A DNA stretch of 64,000 nucleotides from Bemisia tabaci (lineage: Eukaryota; Arthropoda; Insecta; Hemiptera; Aleyrodidae): the NCBI RefSeq assembly GCF_918797505.1, contig NC_092798.1, positions 51,606,985 to 51,670,984 of the forward strand, in the 5' to 3' direction. This document shows, piece by piece, positions 43,289 to 53,860 of the stretch. The notes beneath the pieces were generated by a model, which saw only the letters and a list, made by a program, of their open reading frames with translations, searched no databases and was not told the origin of the DNA. Made by a program: the position numbers and the translations under genes. Position 1 is the stretch's first letter. The number at the start of each line of letters is the position of its first letter.

Positions 43289-43581
43289 TAACGCGCAATC
43301 CCTCGACAGCTGAAAACTATAGTGCAGCGCAGAATGCTGGATCCATCTGTAAATTCTCAACGGTGAACGATTACTCAGGGATCAAATGAAAAAGAGAAAC
43401 ATTCCGTAATTTTATTGATTGATTGATAAACACAGACTGTAAACCCTACCCGTTATTTTTGCGGAGTGCTCTATGACCGAAGTATACCACAGTGCTACCA
43501 CATGTGTAAAAAAATGTTGGTGATAATTTCAAAGAATTTTTGATAATATTTGAAACCTACAATGTATCGGATCGGGCTTAC

Positions 43582-43665
43582 CTGAGGAATGAAATACACG
43601 CATAATAATAATCGAAATAATTTCAAGGAGGGTCTAAGTAAACCATTACTAGAGTTTTTACTCAT
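43582..43665 (-). CDS. first exon of the A/B locus (signal-peptide-like)
   Basis: 28 codons from ATG at 43665 to CAG at 43582, then GTAAGC donor, phase 0. Reads MSKNSSNGLLRPSLK followed by LFRLLLCVYFIPQ, a short basic N-part and a hydrophobic core. It is 27-28 codons in both loci, and the conserved bases LLRPS.K..R.LL.VY.IP show selection. A longer frame that continues into the intron (to 43495) is noise. The 5' flank (43666-43790) is also conserved with 53730-53850, including TTATGCAGGTTGAACGG, as a 5' UTR would be. Spliced to exon B or A it gives a secreted protein. The acceptor and donor were matched by eye, without transcript evidence. Confidence 0.6.
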
Positions 43666-44053
43666 ACTGGAGGTCAGTAACGAACTGACAATGTGTCTAT
43701 TCAAAGTATAGGATGAGTCGTGATGAGAATTCGGTAAACAATTACAACGGAGATAAGAGTTATGCAGGTTGAACGGTACAAGCGGGATCGTTATTCCTGC
43801 GAAAAATAGTTTTCCGTAACCCGCCATACTTTTTAGTGCACCGCTATAGTGGCCACAGAATAATAGCTCTCGCACCGACTCTACATTCACGACTTATCAG
43901 CGATTGGGAATCCCACGTTTATTTTCTTGCTCTTTTCCTCTTTCCCCTACTTTCATCGTTGTCTCCACGGTCCGGCCAGTCGGTGATAGCTGCATGACTT
44001 CGAGGCTTCCCTCCGGTTCCATATCTTTTCCCCATTCTTCACCACACCGCAAT

Positions 44054-44210
44054 CGGTGGCGAGGCGTGATTAATCGATTATCGATATTTCTCCATTTGAT
44101 GCCATGGTAAAGAATCGATTCTTAAGGTGTAAACACCCTGTCTATCGATCTTTTTCCATAGGTTTATATGGGAGATCAATCGATATATCACAAAGCACGC
44201 CACACCGCTG
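44054..44210. mobile_element. older copy of the CAGTGGCGTGGCGTG hAT MITE
   Basis: CGGTGGCGAGGCGTGATT ... AAAGCACGCCACACCGCTG, internally GTAAAGAATCGATT and AAGGTGTAAACACC like 20026-20190. The flanks ACCGCAAT and TCCGTAAT agree at 6 of 8 bases, an eroded target duplication. Confidence 0.85.
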
Positions 44211-45017
44211 TCCGTAATAGTGTTGAGAGGTGTAGTGAGCCACAACGTGGACAGATTAGATGAGAAATGGATCCCTTTAAAATAAAAGTTAGGTTCATGC
44301 TTAAGCGCCTGCAGTAGGTCATCTACAACCAAAGCCAAGCAATCAAATATTAATAGCATTATGACTAGATTTTTTTTTTTAGCTGTAACTCAAAATTTTC
44401 GCTCCTATTTTATTTTTTAAAGAAATATTACAAGGAAGGATGGGTGCCATTGATTTGAAGTAACTTTAGCTGCTACATCCGAAAATGACCTTGATTTTAA
44501 ATATTATGCACAGTTTTCCCCACAAAATTGAATTTCTCCATTTTGAACTCAGCAGTACAAATTACATAGAGGCTTGTCAATTATCTAGTCTACCATAAAG
44601 TCCGCCGTGTTCAGATTTTTTTCATTTTTGGAGACCTGTGTTTTTCTATGATCAGTGGCTTTTAAGTGCCTACTATTCCTAAAATATTTAACTTACTGAA
44701 CTAATATGGGCGCCTCTTAATGCTTTAGTGTCTAAACTACAAGAATACTATATGGTAGAACGGTCAAATCTATCCACCACCCCCCTCCCCCAAGGGTGAG
44801 ACTTACTTGTTTAAATCAAATCAAATGTTGCACGGTCTTAAAATGGTTCAATGTGCTAAGAAAACGCGGTAAAGCCAAAAGGATTTGGAAAAAAATTTAA
44901 CGCGGCCCGCACAGCACCTAAAGATCGTTATTTTTCCGATATTTTCTTTTTTTTATAGTTTAGTTAGTGACCAAGATTTGACGCTAAATGTTAACGCCTA
45001 ACATGGAGATGGATTAA
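44211..45017. other. non-coding stretch, nothing recognised
   Basis: AT-rich, with a C tract near 44780. No coding frame is supported. Confidence 0.4.
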
Positions 45018-45523
45018 TGGAGATGTTGCATGTGTGAGGAATTTGCAGTTTGACTGTTGATTCTTATGTAAAAGTTCGCGAGAAACACGATGGTTCCATT
45101 GATTTTTTCTGAAATCAACTCGCAAGCTCCAAAAACGCTCTCAAAGTTGAGGCTGTAATGATCCTGAGAGTCCACGTCTACGTAAAGACAAACTCTCCAT
45201 GCAAAGATAGGGAGCAAATACATTAGCAGGGTAACTGAAAGCACGGCAACCCTAAGGATTGCTGTGCTTTCAGTTTTAGAGTCCCCAAGTAAAGTGGCAG
45301 CCCTGTCAATGTATTTGCTCCCTATCTTTGCATGGAGAATTTGTATTTACGTAGAGGTGGACTCTCAGGATAGCGTGGGATATCCCCTTCATTACGCCCT
45401 CAACGTTGAGAGCTTTTTTTGAGCTCGGGAGTTGATTTCAGGGAAAACCAGTGGCACTATCAAGTTTTTCGTAAACTTTTACGTAAGAATCAATAATCAA
45501 ATCGCAAATTTCTCACACATTCA
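45018..45523. repeat. foldback of about 500 bp with long diverged arms
   Basis: TTTGCTCCCTATCTTTGCAT at 45308 is the complement of ATGCAAAGATAGGGAGCAAA at 45198. The arms continue with TTACGTAGAGGTGGACTCTC and GAGAGTCCACGTCTACGTAA out to CACACATTC. Centre near 45252. An extra GCGTGGGATATCCC stretch in the right arm is the main difference. Confidence 0.8.
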
Positions 45524-46655
45524 ACTCATAATAATTAATCCTTACGTGGAATACCAATATTCAGTCATCCTTGAAAAAATTAATAGATATGTTACTGAAA
45601 ATTTCCAACATAGCAATCTGAGGTATATGATTCCGTAGTATCACCATCGATACCTTCTCTTGACCAGATCATCCTAAAGTACTTTTTTTAACTTGTATTG
45701 ATAACTATAACTACAAGTTAATATGTGTTTTTATATTAACTATTTACACAAATAAAAATTTGAATGGGCGAGTTGTTAAACTCTAGCTTAATTTAAATCG
45801 ATAAATAGGGACTGATAGGACTGAAAAACAATGATTATATTAACTATTGTCCCTGCTTTGCAGCATCCAGAAGGCACCATTGGGGCAAGAGATGGGGAGA
45901 AGGCCACCAAACCTTATTCTGAATAATACTGTGGTTTCCTTTTTTATTCAAACTTTTGGTGAAATTCTCAAGCAGATCATTATCATTTAAGTGTTTTTTT
46001 ATGAGTATTTTTTAAAACAAGCAACGAAAGAGAAATTGTACTATTCTTCTTAAATTACCGAAAACTTGGGAGAAAAATTAGAATGGTGAAATTAGACCTC
46101 CTAAGTAGAAACAGTAATAGCTTATGCCTCTATGCTCATAATTTCAATGTGACTAACTTCATACCCTAGTATTCTATGCTGAACTTTTATTGAAAAATCT
46201 GAAAAATTTGGATAGGGTCTTCCACTACATGAATTCGTTACTTATTTTGATCAAAACTAGCACTGAGCTTACCGCCAAAGCCTGAAATTCACTCCTGCTT
46301 GACTGATAAAACTTGTGTAACAATTACCACAATTTGAGTTTCCTACGAGCATTCCCTTCTTGGAGAGGGGTTCAGAAAAGTTTGGCAAAGCAGCACAAGT
46401 TTACGCTATTTTCAGGTTCAAAGTTTATTAATCGTACTGAGTAAAAATTGTGAAATTGAACGTATTGAAGTAACCGACAGACTTCTAAAATTTAAGAAAA
46501 CATAGAAAATTAAAGCCTTTAGAAGCATCCAAGCACCACTATTTCCATGAGGACCGCGTCAGTGCTCCGGTTTACACGAGCTTAAGACGTGGGTCTAAAA
46601 ATCCATCCTAAAAAATAATCAGACAAGAACCTGAAAAAGTAAGAAATAACGAGTA
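45524..46655. other. non-coding stretch, nothing recognised
   Basis: AT-rich. Open frames are short and lack domains. Confidence 0.4.
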
Positions 46656-46659
46656 TCAA

Positions 46660-47265
46660 CACAGCCGACGACAAGGAAGACGTATGCGGGCCTCTTTTTT
46701 AACTTTTCTCCCGAATCGGAGCGACACCTTATTGGCAGCATACAGCAGGGCATTGAGAACTCTCGCTTCGCGTCATCGCGCCTTCAATTTTTCAGACGCA
46801 GCACGGACGTCCATCAAGTACGAATAGTTGTATCTCTGCGCCGTCGTAAACGTGCACCCTTTCCCTCCCTCCCTATCCATATTGTGTTTGTTTCCGTTTG
46901 TCTCATTCGTAATGGTGCTTCAAGCACTAGAATAACACAGCCGAAGGTAGGAGAGATGTGTTCGGGCCTCTTTTTTAACTTCCCTCCCGAGTCTGAGCGA
47001 CACCTCATTGGCAGCATATAGCAGAACATTGAGAACTCACGCTTCGCGTCATCGCGCCTTCAATTTTTCAGACGCAGTACGGACGTCCTTCAAGTACGAA
47101 TAGTTGTATCTCTGCGCCGTCGTTAACGCGCATCCTTTCCCTCCCTCTATTTCCATGTTGTGTTTGTTTCCGTTAAACTAGAACGGGGCATTGCGAGTTC
47201 ACGACTCACGCCATTGCGTCCTACAGTTTTCATGTGCAATCCATCTTGCGAGAATAGTTGTATTG
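46660..47265. repeat. two and a half tandem copies of the 270-bp hairpin-module repeat
   Basis: Copies near 46660, 46935 and a partial near 47180 share CGGGCCTCTTTTTTAACTT, CGCTTCGCGTCATCGCGCC, TTCAATTTTTCAGACGCAG and GTACGAATAGTTGTATCTCT. They are the inverse of the pair at 21440-21930, so the doubled state is old or arose twice. Confidence 0.8.
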
Positions 47266-48777
47266 TTTTTAATTGCCGAATCTTCATTATTTTTTAAACA
47301 GTCAGTTAATCGTGTCAGATATTTAAGTCAAATAAGCTGTAGGGTACCAACCCCTATGAAGTTCCTTCCTTTTGGGTGCTTCAAATGCTAATCAAGGTCA
47401 TCTTAGCTCTTTCGGCAAGAGATATGCCACCCTCCTCTCAACTTTTTCAGTATTACTTGGTTTTACATCTCGATTTTATTGTTGAATATTTGGCGTTTGG
47501 CCCACCGTCCTCCCTGACAAAAATAATTTTTTCTAGCTTTCTCATTATTTCCTCCTGGTTCCTAACAATTGGCGAGATGCTTTCTACCAAAGTTAACTAA
47601 TATTGAGGATTTAGATTTCTTCAATACGTCTTCAAGGACAGGCGTGTCAAATATAGCGTAGAGGATTGTATTTATTTTTATTAAATTGTTTTACAATTAG
47701 GTCAAATGAAATATAGAAATCTCATATGGAGCCAGACTATAGCTTTGAAAGGCTTTGGGCTTCAACTTTTTTATTTTGTTGGTATTGATGTATTTTTGTT
47801 ATACTTTGTTTCTACATTTCTGTTGACTTATGATTTTTTTTAAATGTTTCATTTCTACTCCTCTACTGTTGATATAAATTATTTTAATTTCAAAGATACA
47901 AAACTTACATCTCTATTTAGGAGTTTTTCTTCTTCCTGATTGATTTATTCTTTGAATTGACCACATTATTGGAAGAAACTCATTGCTTGAGATAGAAAAT
48001 ACATTTAGTTTAAATTTAATAAAAATCTTAAATAGCATTATTTAGTACTATTCACGAAAGCTTTCGTAAGAGCAAAATATTTCATCCACAAACGACTGAA
48101 GCATTATTTACAGTTTCTTTATCTTATGAAATTATGCCCTTTTATCAAATATTTCTTTTTTCTTGGGGGGGGGGGGAGGGGGAACGAGTATTAAATAAAA
48201 GGAACGAAAATACTATGAAGATCAAACACGATTGAAACAAGATAAATATTTTTTAATTTCGTATCATAATCAAGACAATACCTAATAAAAGTAAGTGATC
48301 CATAACAAACGACTTGTGTTACAGAAGTTTTGAATATTTTGACTGTTTAAAAAGAAAGTAATATTAAAAAGAAACAAAAAATCGAAGCAATTTTCAATTA
48401 GCTCAAACACAAAGGCTGGTTGCCCTCCCCTCCCCCCCCCCCTTGCTTGCATGGCGCCTTACACTGGCGCCTAGATATCAGCAGGGCCAGGGCGCTAAGA
48501 GCGATGGGTCTTCTGTCCTCTTCGAAATGAATTTAAACTAACCGACTGTTGACCCAGTGAGACAAGTCTTGTCTTCCGTATCAGTAAAAGTGGGCGACGG
48601 ATTCGATCAGATATGACGTGTGATCGTATATTCCGGATAATCGCAATTTGATGCATGCTGCAATGAGGGGAAACGAAGATATGAGAGATACGGTCGGAGA
48701 AGGTGCGATATCAATGAGGGGAAAGGCTTTCTTCACTAACATGACTTCGAGCCCGGGTAATCTCCTGTGGTCAACTG
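47266..48777. other. non-coding stretch with G and C homopolymers
   Basis: GGGGGGGGGG near 48166-48180 and CCCCCCCCCC near 48431-48442. Otherwise AT-rich with no supported feature. Confidence 0.4.
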
Positions 48778-48982
48778 ACAAGGGGAGCTTCCCAAGTGTA
48801 ACCGGAATTTCGAGTTGAAATTTCGCATGAGGATACTAGAGATGATTTTAGGGATGCCGTATTTTTTCGTTTTTTCGAATGGGGTCGGAAAGCCCTCAAA
48901 AAAAGGGCTAAAGATGCGGAAAAAACGCGTGCGCTAGCGGCACAAGGTAAACATAGGTGATAGAGGCTCTCCATCCTTATTA

Positions 48983-49057
48983 GTTCCGCATGGCCAAACG
49001 GTAGCGTGCTCGCCTCGCAGGCGGGAGGTCGTAGGTTCGGATCCTGACTACAGCCCG
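48983..49057 (+). pseudogene. tRNA-like sequence (tRNA-Ala-like, anticodon CGC), probably a SINE head
   Basis: TGGCCAAACGGTAGCGTGC resembles a box A and GGTTCGGATCC a box B of RNA polymerase III promoters. The stem CTCGC/GCGGG (one G-U pair) closes the 7-nt loop CTCGCAG, with T33 and anticodon CGC. The T stem is present with one mismatch. I cannot build a 7-bp acceptor stem, so this is not a good functional tRNA. It may be the 5' region of a tRNA-derived SINE. Confidence 0.55.
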
Positions 49058-49210
49058 TAATTTTATTTAATTTATGCTTGTTTATTTTTCACTTACTTTA
49101 TTTTGCACCATTCTCTCCGCAAACCGACTTACGAGGTAGAACACGTAGTGACTGAAGATTTTTACATACCTATGCTGATAAAAACTTGAAGTTTCTCTTG
49201 GATTGAAACG

Positions 49211-49473
49211 TTATATCGACGGTGAAACTACCAAACCACGTATCTCGTTTGCGGTGTTTAAAAATCTACGCTCGCATTTTATTTTTTTAAAGTAGACCAA
49301 ATCAATGTCATTCCTTGAAATTTTCACAGAATTTTCACCGCACGAAGAGGAAAAATCACAGAAATTTTCAAGACTGGACGATAAGTAGTTTTTCATTTAA
49401 AAAATAAAGTATGACAGGAAGTCTGCGACGTCGCAAACCGAGATACGTGGTTTGGTAGTTTCACCGTCGATAT
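49211..49473. mobile_element. foldback MITE, CGACGGTG family, with known empty site
   Basis: ATATCGACGGTGAAACTACC and its complement form the ends. The mirror position in the right palindrome arm reads TTATATATAACG without the insert. Comparing the two shows that 2 bp, TA, were duplicated on insertion. Confidence 0.92.
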
Positions 49474-49796
49474 ATAATTGAATAAACAAAACACTCTAAA
49501 ACTCACCAAATTTCGTTGCCAAGCTGAATTTCCGGAGTATCAGTCAGATACAGATACAGATTCGACTGATACTTCGAAAATTCAGCTTGGCAACGAAATT
49601 TGGTGAGTTTTAGAGTGTTTTGTTTATTCAATTATATATAACGTTTCAATCCAAGAGAAACTTCAAGTTTTTATCAGCATAGGTATGTAAAAATCTTCAG
49701 TCACTACGTGTTCTACCTCGTAAGTCGGTTTTCGGAGAGAATGGTGCAAAATAAAGTAAGTGAAAAATAAACAAGCATAAAGTAAAATAAAATTAC

Positions 49797-49871
49797 GGGC
49801 TGTAGTCAGGATCCGAACCTACGACCTCCCGCCTGCGAGGCGAGCACGCTACCGTTTGGCCATGCGGAACT
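49797..49871 (-). pseudogene. tRNA-like sequence, inverted twin of 48983-49057
   Basis: The reverse complement agrees with the left-arm copy across box A, the CTCGCAG loop and box B. As it is part of the palindrome, both copies have the same status. Confidence 0.55.
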
Positions 49872-50076
49872 GATAAGGATGGAGAGCCTCTATCACCTAT
49901 GTTTACCTTGTGCCGCTAGCGCACGCGTTTTTTCCGCATCTTTAGCCCTTTTTTTGAGGGCTTTCCCGACCCCATTCGAAAAAACGAAAAAATACGGCAT
50001 CCCTAAAATCATCTCTAGTATCTTCATGTGAAATTTCAACTCGAAATTCCGGTTACACTTGGAAAGCTCCCCTTGT

Positions 50077-50345
50077 AAGAAGGAAGTCTATAATGTCATT
50101 TTTTTCCTTTTCTTTTTTTTTTATTAAAGATTGCTTGTTTTCATCAAAACTACAAATAAATTCTTTCTCAAATTATTTCTATACATAAAAACTTTTCTTG
50201 GCTTCAACAAATGTCCTGTCTCAAAATTAGACGCGCCAAAATATCAAGCAAGAAAAAACACAGAAAAATTGACCCGAACCGTATGTAACAAGGTGGTAAA
50301 AAATTACTGGGTCGACACTATTTTGCGGGGAAAGCAAGGCGAAAA
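50077..50345. repeat. segment repeated at 54150-54390
   Basis: CATCAAAACTACAAATAAAT, AATGTCCTGTCT, CAAAATATCAAGC and GAAAAAACAC occur in the same order at both sites, which flank gene C on either side. This may mark the border of the duplicated block. Confidence 0.65.
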
Positions 50346-50489
50346 ACTTTAAAAATTTCAACCACTCCAACATTTCAAGCTTCTCTCTTCAATGTCCCTC
50401 TCATAAGAAACACGTCCCAATGACCAACATGATGTGGCCGCGCGGCGTGTGCTTATATTTTCCGCTTCTATAGGCCCAATGAAAACCGA

Positions 50490-50659
50490 GGTGCCTTCAA
50501 TTTTGAATATGCCACACGCGCATCCGTTGAACACGAATAGTTGCATTCAGGCGCTTTGTAATGAAAAAGGGAAATTGACCAATGAAAACCGAATCTCCTT
50601 CAATTGTTGAACATGCCACACGCGCATCCGTTGAACACGAATAGTTGCATTCAGGCGCT
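50490..50659 (+). repeat. two tandem hairpin modules
   Basis: Duplicates of 36740-36908: CGCGCATCCGTTGAACACGA and AATAGTTGCATTCAGGCGC in both units. Confidence 0.8.
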
Positions 50660-50854
50660 TTTATTGAAAAAAGGGAAATTGAACAGGCTGGCTCAGTTCA
50701 GTATATTGCAGTATATACGCAGTATAAGTATAAGTCACGCATACGCACATATATGCATACTCCGATAGGGAGAATGATATTCGGTTCAAATTGATATGTT
50801 GAGTATCCGATTGACTTAGAATTCGAGTGAAATGAGACTCCAGCTAGAAGAAAA

Positions 50855-50953
50855 TTGGACGTATTTAAATTAAAATGAGCCATATCGATTGCGTCATGAT
50901 CTCCGGGCTCACACCGGAATGGATATGGTTCTTTCCGATTTAAATACGTCCAG
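50855..50953. mobile_element. foldback of the GGACGTATTTAAATCAAAAG family
   Basis: TTGGACGTATTTAAATTAAA and the complement TTTAAATACGTCCA. Duplicate of 37454-37578. Confidence 0.7.
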
Positions 50954-51742
50954 TTAATGAATTCTGAGTCAATTATCGGACATATATTGGTGTTGAAAGA
51001 AACTATGTTGTACTCAAAACCTACTGATACCGTTTCTTTTTGCATAAATACGTCCTATAGAGTCACATTAATTCATGTATTTATACATGGACACATTTGA
51101 TCAATTTTGTCTCCTATTTCTGGATGCAAAAATTCCATGACAACCAGAACAACATCACAGTACTAGAGAGCCGCTCAAGTAGGTATTGCATGAGACATTG
51201 AGACATTTTGGTATTTTTGGTTGACTTCTTGATATCTCGCTTTCCTGTAAGGCATGTCAGACAACTTATTATCACCTCTTTTGGCTTATGTGAGCCTGGT
51301 TTGATCCCAACTCCCAAATTCCTCAGTAAATAAAGGAGAAAAGCCTAAAAATAGCCTGAAAAAGTTATTTCCAATAGCAAAAATATGCATACGTACATTT
51401 TAAAGGTAAATTTATCCATGTATATTTTTAAAGAAGAAGGTCTCAATGACAGGACGCCCTGCCAAATTGTAGAATAATAGAATAAGGCAGGAAATGAGGA
51501 GATGCAATTGGTGGAGCTGTAGCAGGATCGCCATCAGTGGCGGTTTGGTGTCGCAGAGCGCATAAAAGCGCTATGAGAGCGACATGTTAGTTAGGCTTAA
51601 ATAAGATTGACCTTGCCCTCCGCCTCCTCCCCTTTCGCAAAGGCTCCCTACGCAAGGTTAGACCCCATCCCTTGTACAGCTTACGTAATAACTGAACAAC
51701 CCCCCCACCCCCTCAGAGGGTACCAGAAATAATAGTTTCCAT

Positions 51743-52049
51743 ACATACATAAAGTCACTTTTATAGCGCCGCCTCGCGCTCTGAGACGCCCAATCGCCAT
51801 TGCCCCCTATCCTCCCAGAGATCATCAGGCAATTGGCACCTTCTGATCTCCTCCTCCACCCCTTGTCGCCAACCTTTCACAGGACGTCCACGCCGTCGCC
51901 TTCCGGGAGGAGCCCAATCGAAGACCTGCTTGGGCAACCGATAGTCTGCAATCCTTCACACATGTCCATACCAGACCAACTGCTTGGACCTGAAATCGTG
52001 CACGATGTCCTTCTCCACACCCATGATCTCGCGTACTTTTACATTGCAT
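51743..52049 (-). mobile_element. 5'-truncated non-LTR retrotransposon (RTE-like), C-terminal reverse-transcriptase region
   Basis: Read on the minus strand one frame gives REIMGVEKDIVHDFRSKQLV, WYGHV, a stop, then RLPKQVFDWAPPGRRRRGRP and WRQGVEEEI, ending ...DRGQWR. This is the familiar tail of insect non-LTR reverse transcriptases (RLP..V..W.P.GRRRRGRP..W). The 3' end is ACTTTATGTATGTAT, an ATGT-type tail typical of RTE elements. ATAATAGTTTCCAT at 51729-51742 and 52050-52063 is a perfect 14-bp target duplication. The insert begins 50 bp beyond the stop codon of gene C, so it may lie in its 3' UTR. The frame has a stop and is dead. Confidence 0.88.
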
Positions 52050-52099
52050 ATAATAGTTTCCATCAGAGCCAAAAAAATTGCTGGGTTACAGGAGATCGC

Positions 52100-53729
52100 C
52101 TACAGTTCAACTACGGTGAGCTTGCTGCTAAAGCCCTTTGGATCAACGAAGTACGAAAATTTCATAGCTTTGGGCCCAGTGAACTGGACACCTACAATAA
52201 CGGTACGCGTCACCGGGCGGCTGAATCCCCTGTAGAAGAGCTCGGTACCATTCTCCTGGGCGAGAGAGCCAAGCTGGACGTAGGCTATCTCGTGGCCCCA
52301 GGAGAGGCGAGAGTTGAAAGCGAAGAATTCGCCATCCGCCCGATGGACGAGGAGATCGATCGTAGCGTCCGCCTTCTGACCGGTGTCTCCGCCGTGAACG
52401 TGGTGCCCGAGCTCCGGGAAACTCTCGGGTCGTCGTTTCACATACTTCAAAAGGGTTGAGGAGTAGTCTTGCTCCGTCGCGGTACCGGTCGCTTCGAGCA
52501 AGGTCTTTGTAGAGGACGCTAGATCCTCGGCACTGGATTTCAGGCTCTCATTGCTTGCGTTGAAGGTCTCCAGGGATTTGATGAAGACGATCGCGTGTAA
52601 GGTGATTTTGTCTTTCGAGTTGGTAGTCGCTTCTGCGACGGTTTCTGGTACCATCTGCGAACAAGGTGACTGCACGATTAGTGGATAGGGGGAATGATAA
52701 AATCTTGTAGATAAAACCTCAGTCGTATAAATTGAATACATGTTGTTCAGTAAGCGCTTTTTGATTTAAAGGAACATCTTCCTAAGACAGAGCTGTACTC
52801 ACTGTCATCAGCAAACTGATGCTCTTTCCAACCGATTTCTAACTGAAATATTTGGTTGTTGTGTGTCCATAACATATCCGCACTAGTATACAGAGCTTAA
52901 CACATACTGCCGTCTTTCTTAACATGATATACATATAAACAATGCCCTTCGTATATGGTATGTATGGACACTCCATGCGTTTTTCGCTCTTGTCATCATA
53001 CCTACAAGAAAAGGCGCGCATTTTGAGTGTTTTTAAAGGAAATAAGGTGCCGTAATGTCATGCAAGTATTGATTCCTTAAAGGTTGAATAGGTCTTAAGC
53101 TTTCTATGTAAGGCATTCATCAGGCCAATGTAAATAAACCCGCCAAACAGCAATTTATAAGTAGATTACGATGTTAACGCACAGCCTTTCACACAGTAAT
53201 TAGAGGATAATGAGAATGATGATTCTCAAGGGAATTTTTATATCCTCAGTTTTGCTGTCATATTTTCTGAAGTTTGTTTGGCAACTGAAGTCTAATCACC
53301 GCGACTTCTCTGCCACTTTGGTCTTATTTGTTTACATTGGCCCCTCAATCCCTATATATACAGCCTAAAGCTATGGCGAAGCGCGGAAAGCTGCACCTGT
53401 CAGTAAATCTTCAGCGGTATGAACGATTAGTCAATGATCGAATGAAAAAGACGAACAAACCACACATTTATTGTGGCTTGTTATCTATAGAAATGTACAT
53501 ACACCATACCTGTTATTTGGTGCTCAGTACTCTGTAGCAAAAATATATTGCTACCGCATCTCTGAAAATTGTTGGTGATAAATTAGCAAACAAAAAATCA
53601 ATTTTAACGATGATTTAGACCAAATTTATTTTATCAAAGTTGGCTTACCCCAGGAATGATATACACGCCTAATAACACTCGTAATACTTTAAATGAAGGT
53701 CTAAGTAAAACATTCGATTTTTCACTCAT
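52100..53729 (-). CDS. two-exon gene C, secreted protein with PD-(D/E)XK-like domain
   Basis: Exon 1 is 53649-53729 and exon 2 is 52100-52654; the 994-bp intron has donor GTAAGC and acceptor TTGTTCGCAG, phase 0. The predicted protein has 211 residues. Residues 1-27 (MSEKSNVLLRPSFK then VLRVLLGVYIIPG) look like a signal peptide or anchor. Residues 45-85 are probably helical. Residues 117-185 hold HGGDTG, D127 in TIDLLV, FFAFNS (138-142) where a nuclease would have E.K, GHEIAYVQL and TVIVGVQF. That order fits PD-(D/E)XK nucleases of the DUF1703 type, but E and K are lost. Exon 2 also opens with an in-frame ATG, so a shorter cytosolic product is possible. The frame is intact across copies that have diverged, which suggests function. 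A LINE sits 50 bp past the stop. Not recognised as a named gene. Confidence 0.68.
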
Positions 53730-53860
53730 ACTGCAGCGGAGATTCATAACGAACTGACAATGTGTCTATTCAAAGAACAAAATGATTCATGATGAGAATC
53801 TCAGGTAAAAAATTACAACCGAGATAAGAGTTATGTAGGTTGAACAGTATGAATGAAAAA
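53730..53860 (-). promoter_or_regulatory. conserved 5' flank of gene C
   Basis: AATGTGTCTATTCAAAGA, GAGATAAGAGTTATGTAGGT and nearby bases are shared with the 43666-43790 flank, while more distal sequence is not. It is likely 5' UTR or core promoter. No clear TATA box was identified. Confidence 0.4.

Larger units (their letters stand above)
40318..43581 (-). other. predicted intron of the A/B locus, with inserted elements
   Basis: From donor GTAAGC at 43581 to acceptor CTTCGCAG at 40318. It contains MITEs (40677, 41288, 43099), a hairpin at 41696-41773 and blocks that align with the 994-bp intron of gene C. The frame 40861-41145 on the minus strand lies partly in the MITE and is not supported as an exon. 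Confidence 0.55.
36640..43900. repeat. segmental duplication, copy 1
   Basis: Matches 50380-53870 in order and orientation: TTCTCTCTTCAATGTCCC (36650 and 50380), the hairpin-module pair, CCTATTTTTCGATTC and CCAGAACA (37750 and 51115), terminal exon A against C, the intron block CAATGTAAATAAACCCGCC (42891 and 53126), and first exon 43582 against 53649. Copy 1 is longer because it carries terminal exon B and several MITEs. Confidence 0.8.
48778..50076. repeat. recent palindrome, 0.5-kb arms with short spacer
   Basis: The left arm (48778-49546) and the right arm (49564-50076) are inverted copies with few differences, from ACAAGGGGAGCTT and AAGCTCCCCTTGT at the outside to GTATCAGTC and GACTGATAC around a 17-nt spacer. 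The left arm is longer because a 263-bp MITE (49211-49473) was inserted after the palindrome formed. Each arm contains a tRNA-like sequence. Confidence 0.92.

Noticed and set aside
43495..43890. 131-codon open frame on the minus strand as a single-exon gene
   Set aside because: Only its middle part is conserved in the duplicate, and a conserved GTAAGC donor ends that part, so it is better read as a 28-codon first exon.
48983..49057. functional tRNA-Ala(CGC) gene
   Set aside because: No acceptor stem can be formed although boxes A and B and the anticodon arm are present; kept as tRNA-like only.
51825..52049. 74-codon frame on the minus strand in the LINE
   Set aside because: Wrong frame; the reverse-transcriptase motif RLPKQVFDWAPPGRRRRGRP is in another frame that contains a stop.
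51800..52459. 219-codon open frame on the plus strand
   Set aside because: It is antisense to the LINE fragment and to exon 2 of gene C; the other strand has clear homology and splice signals.
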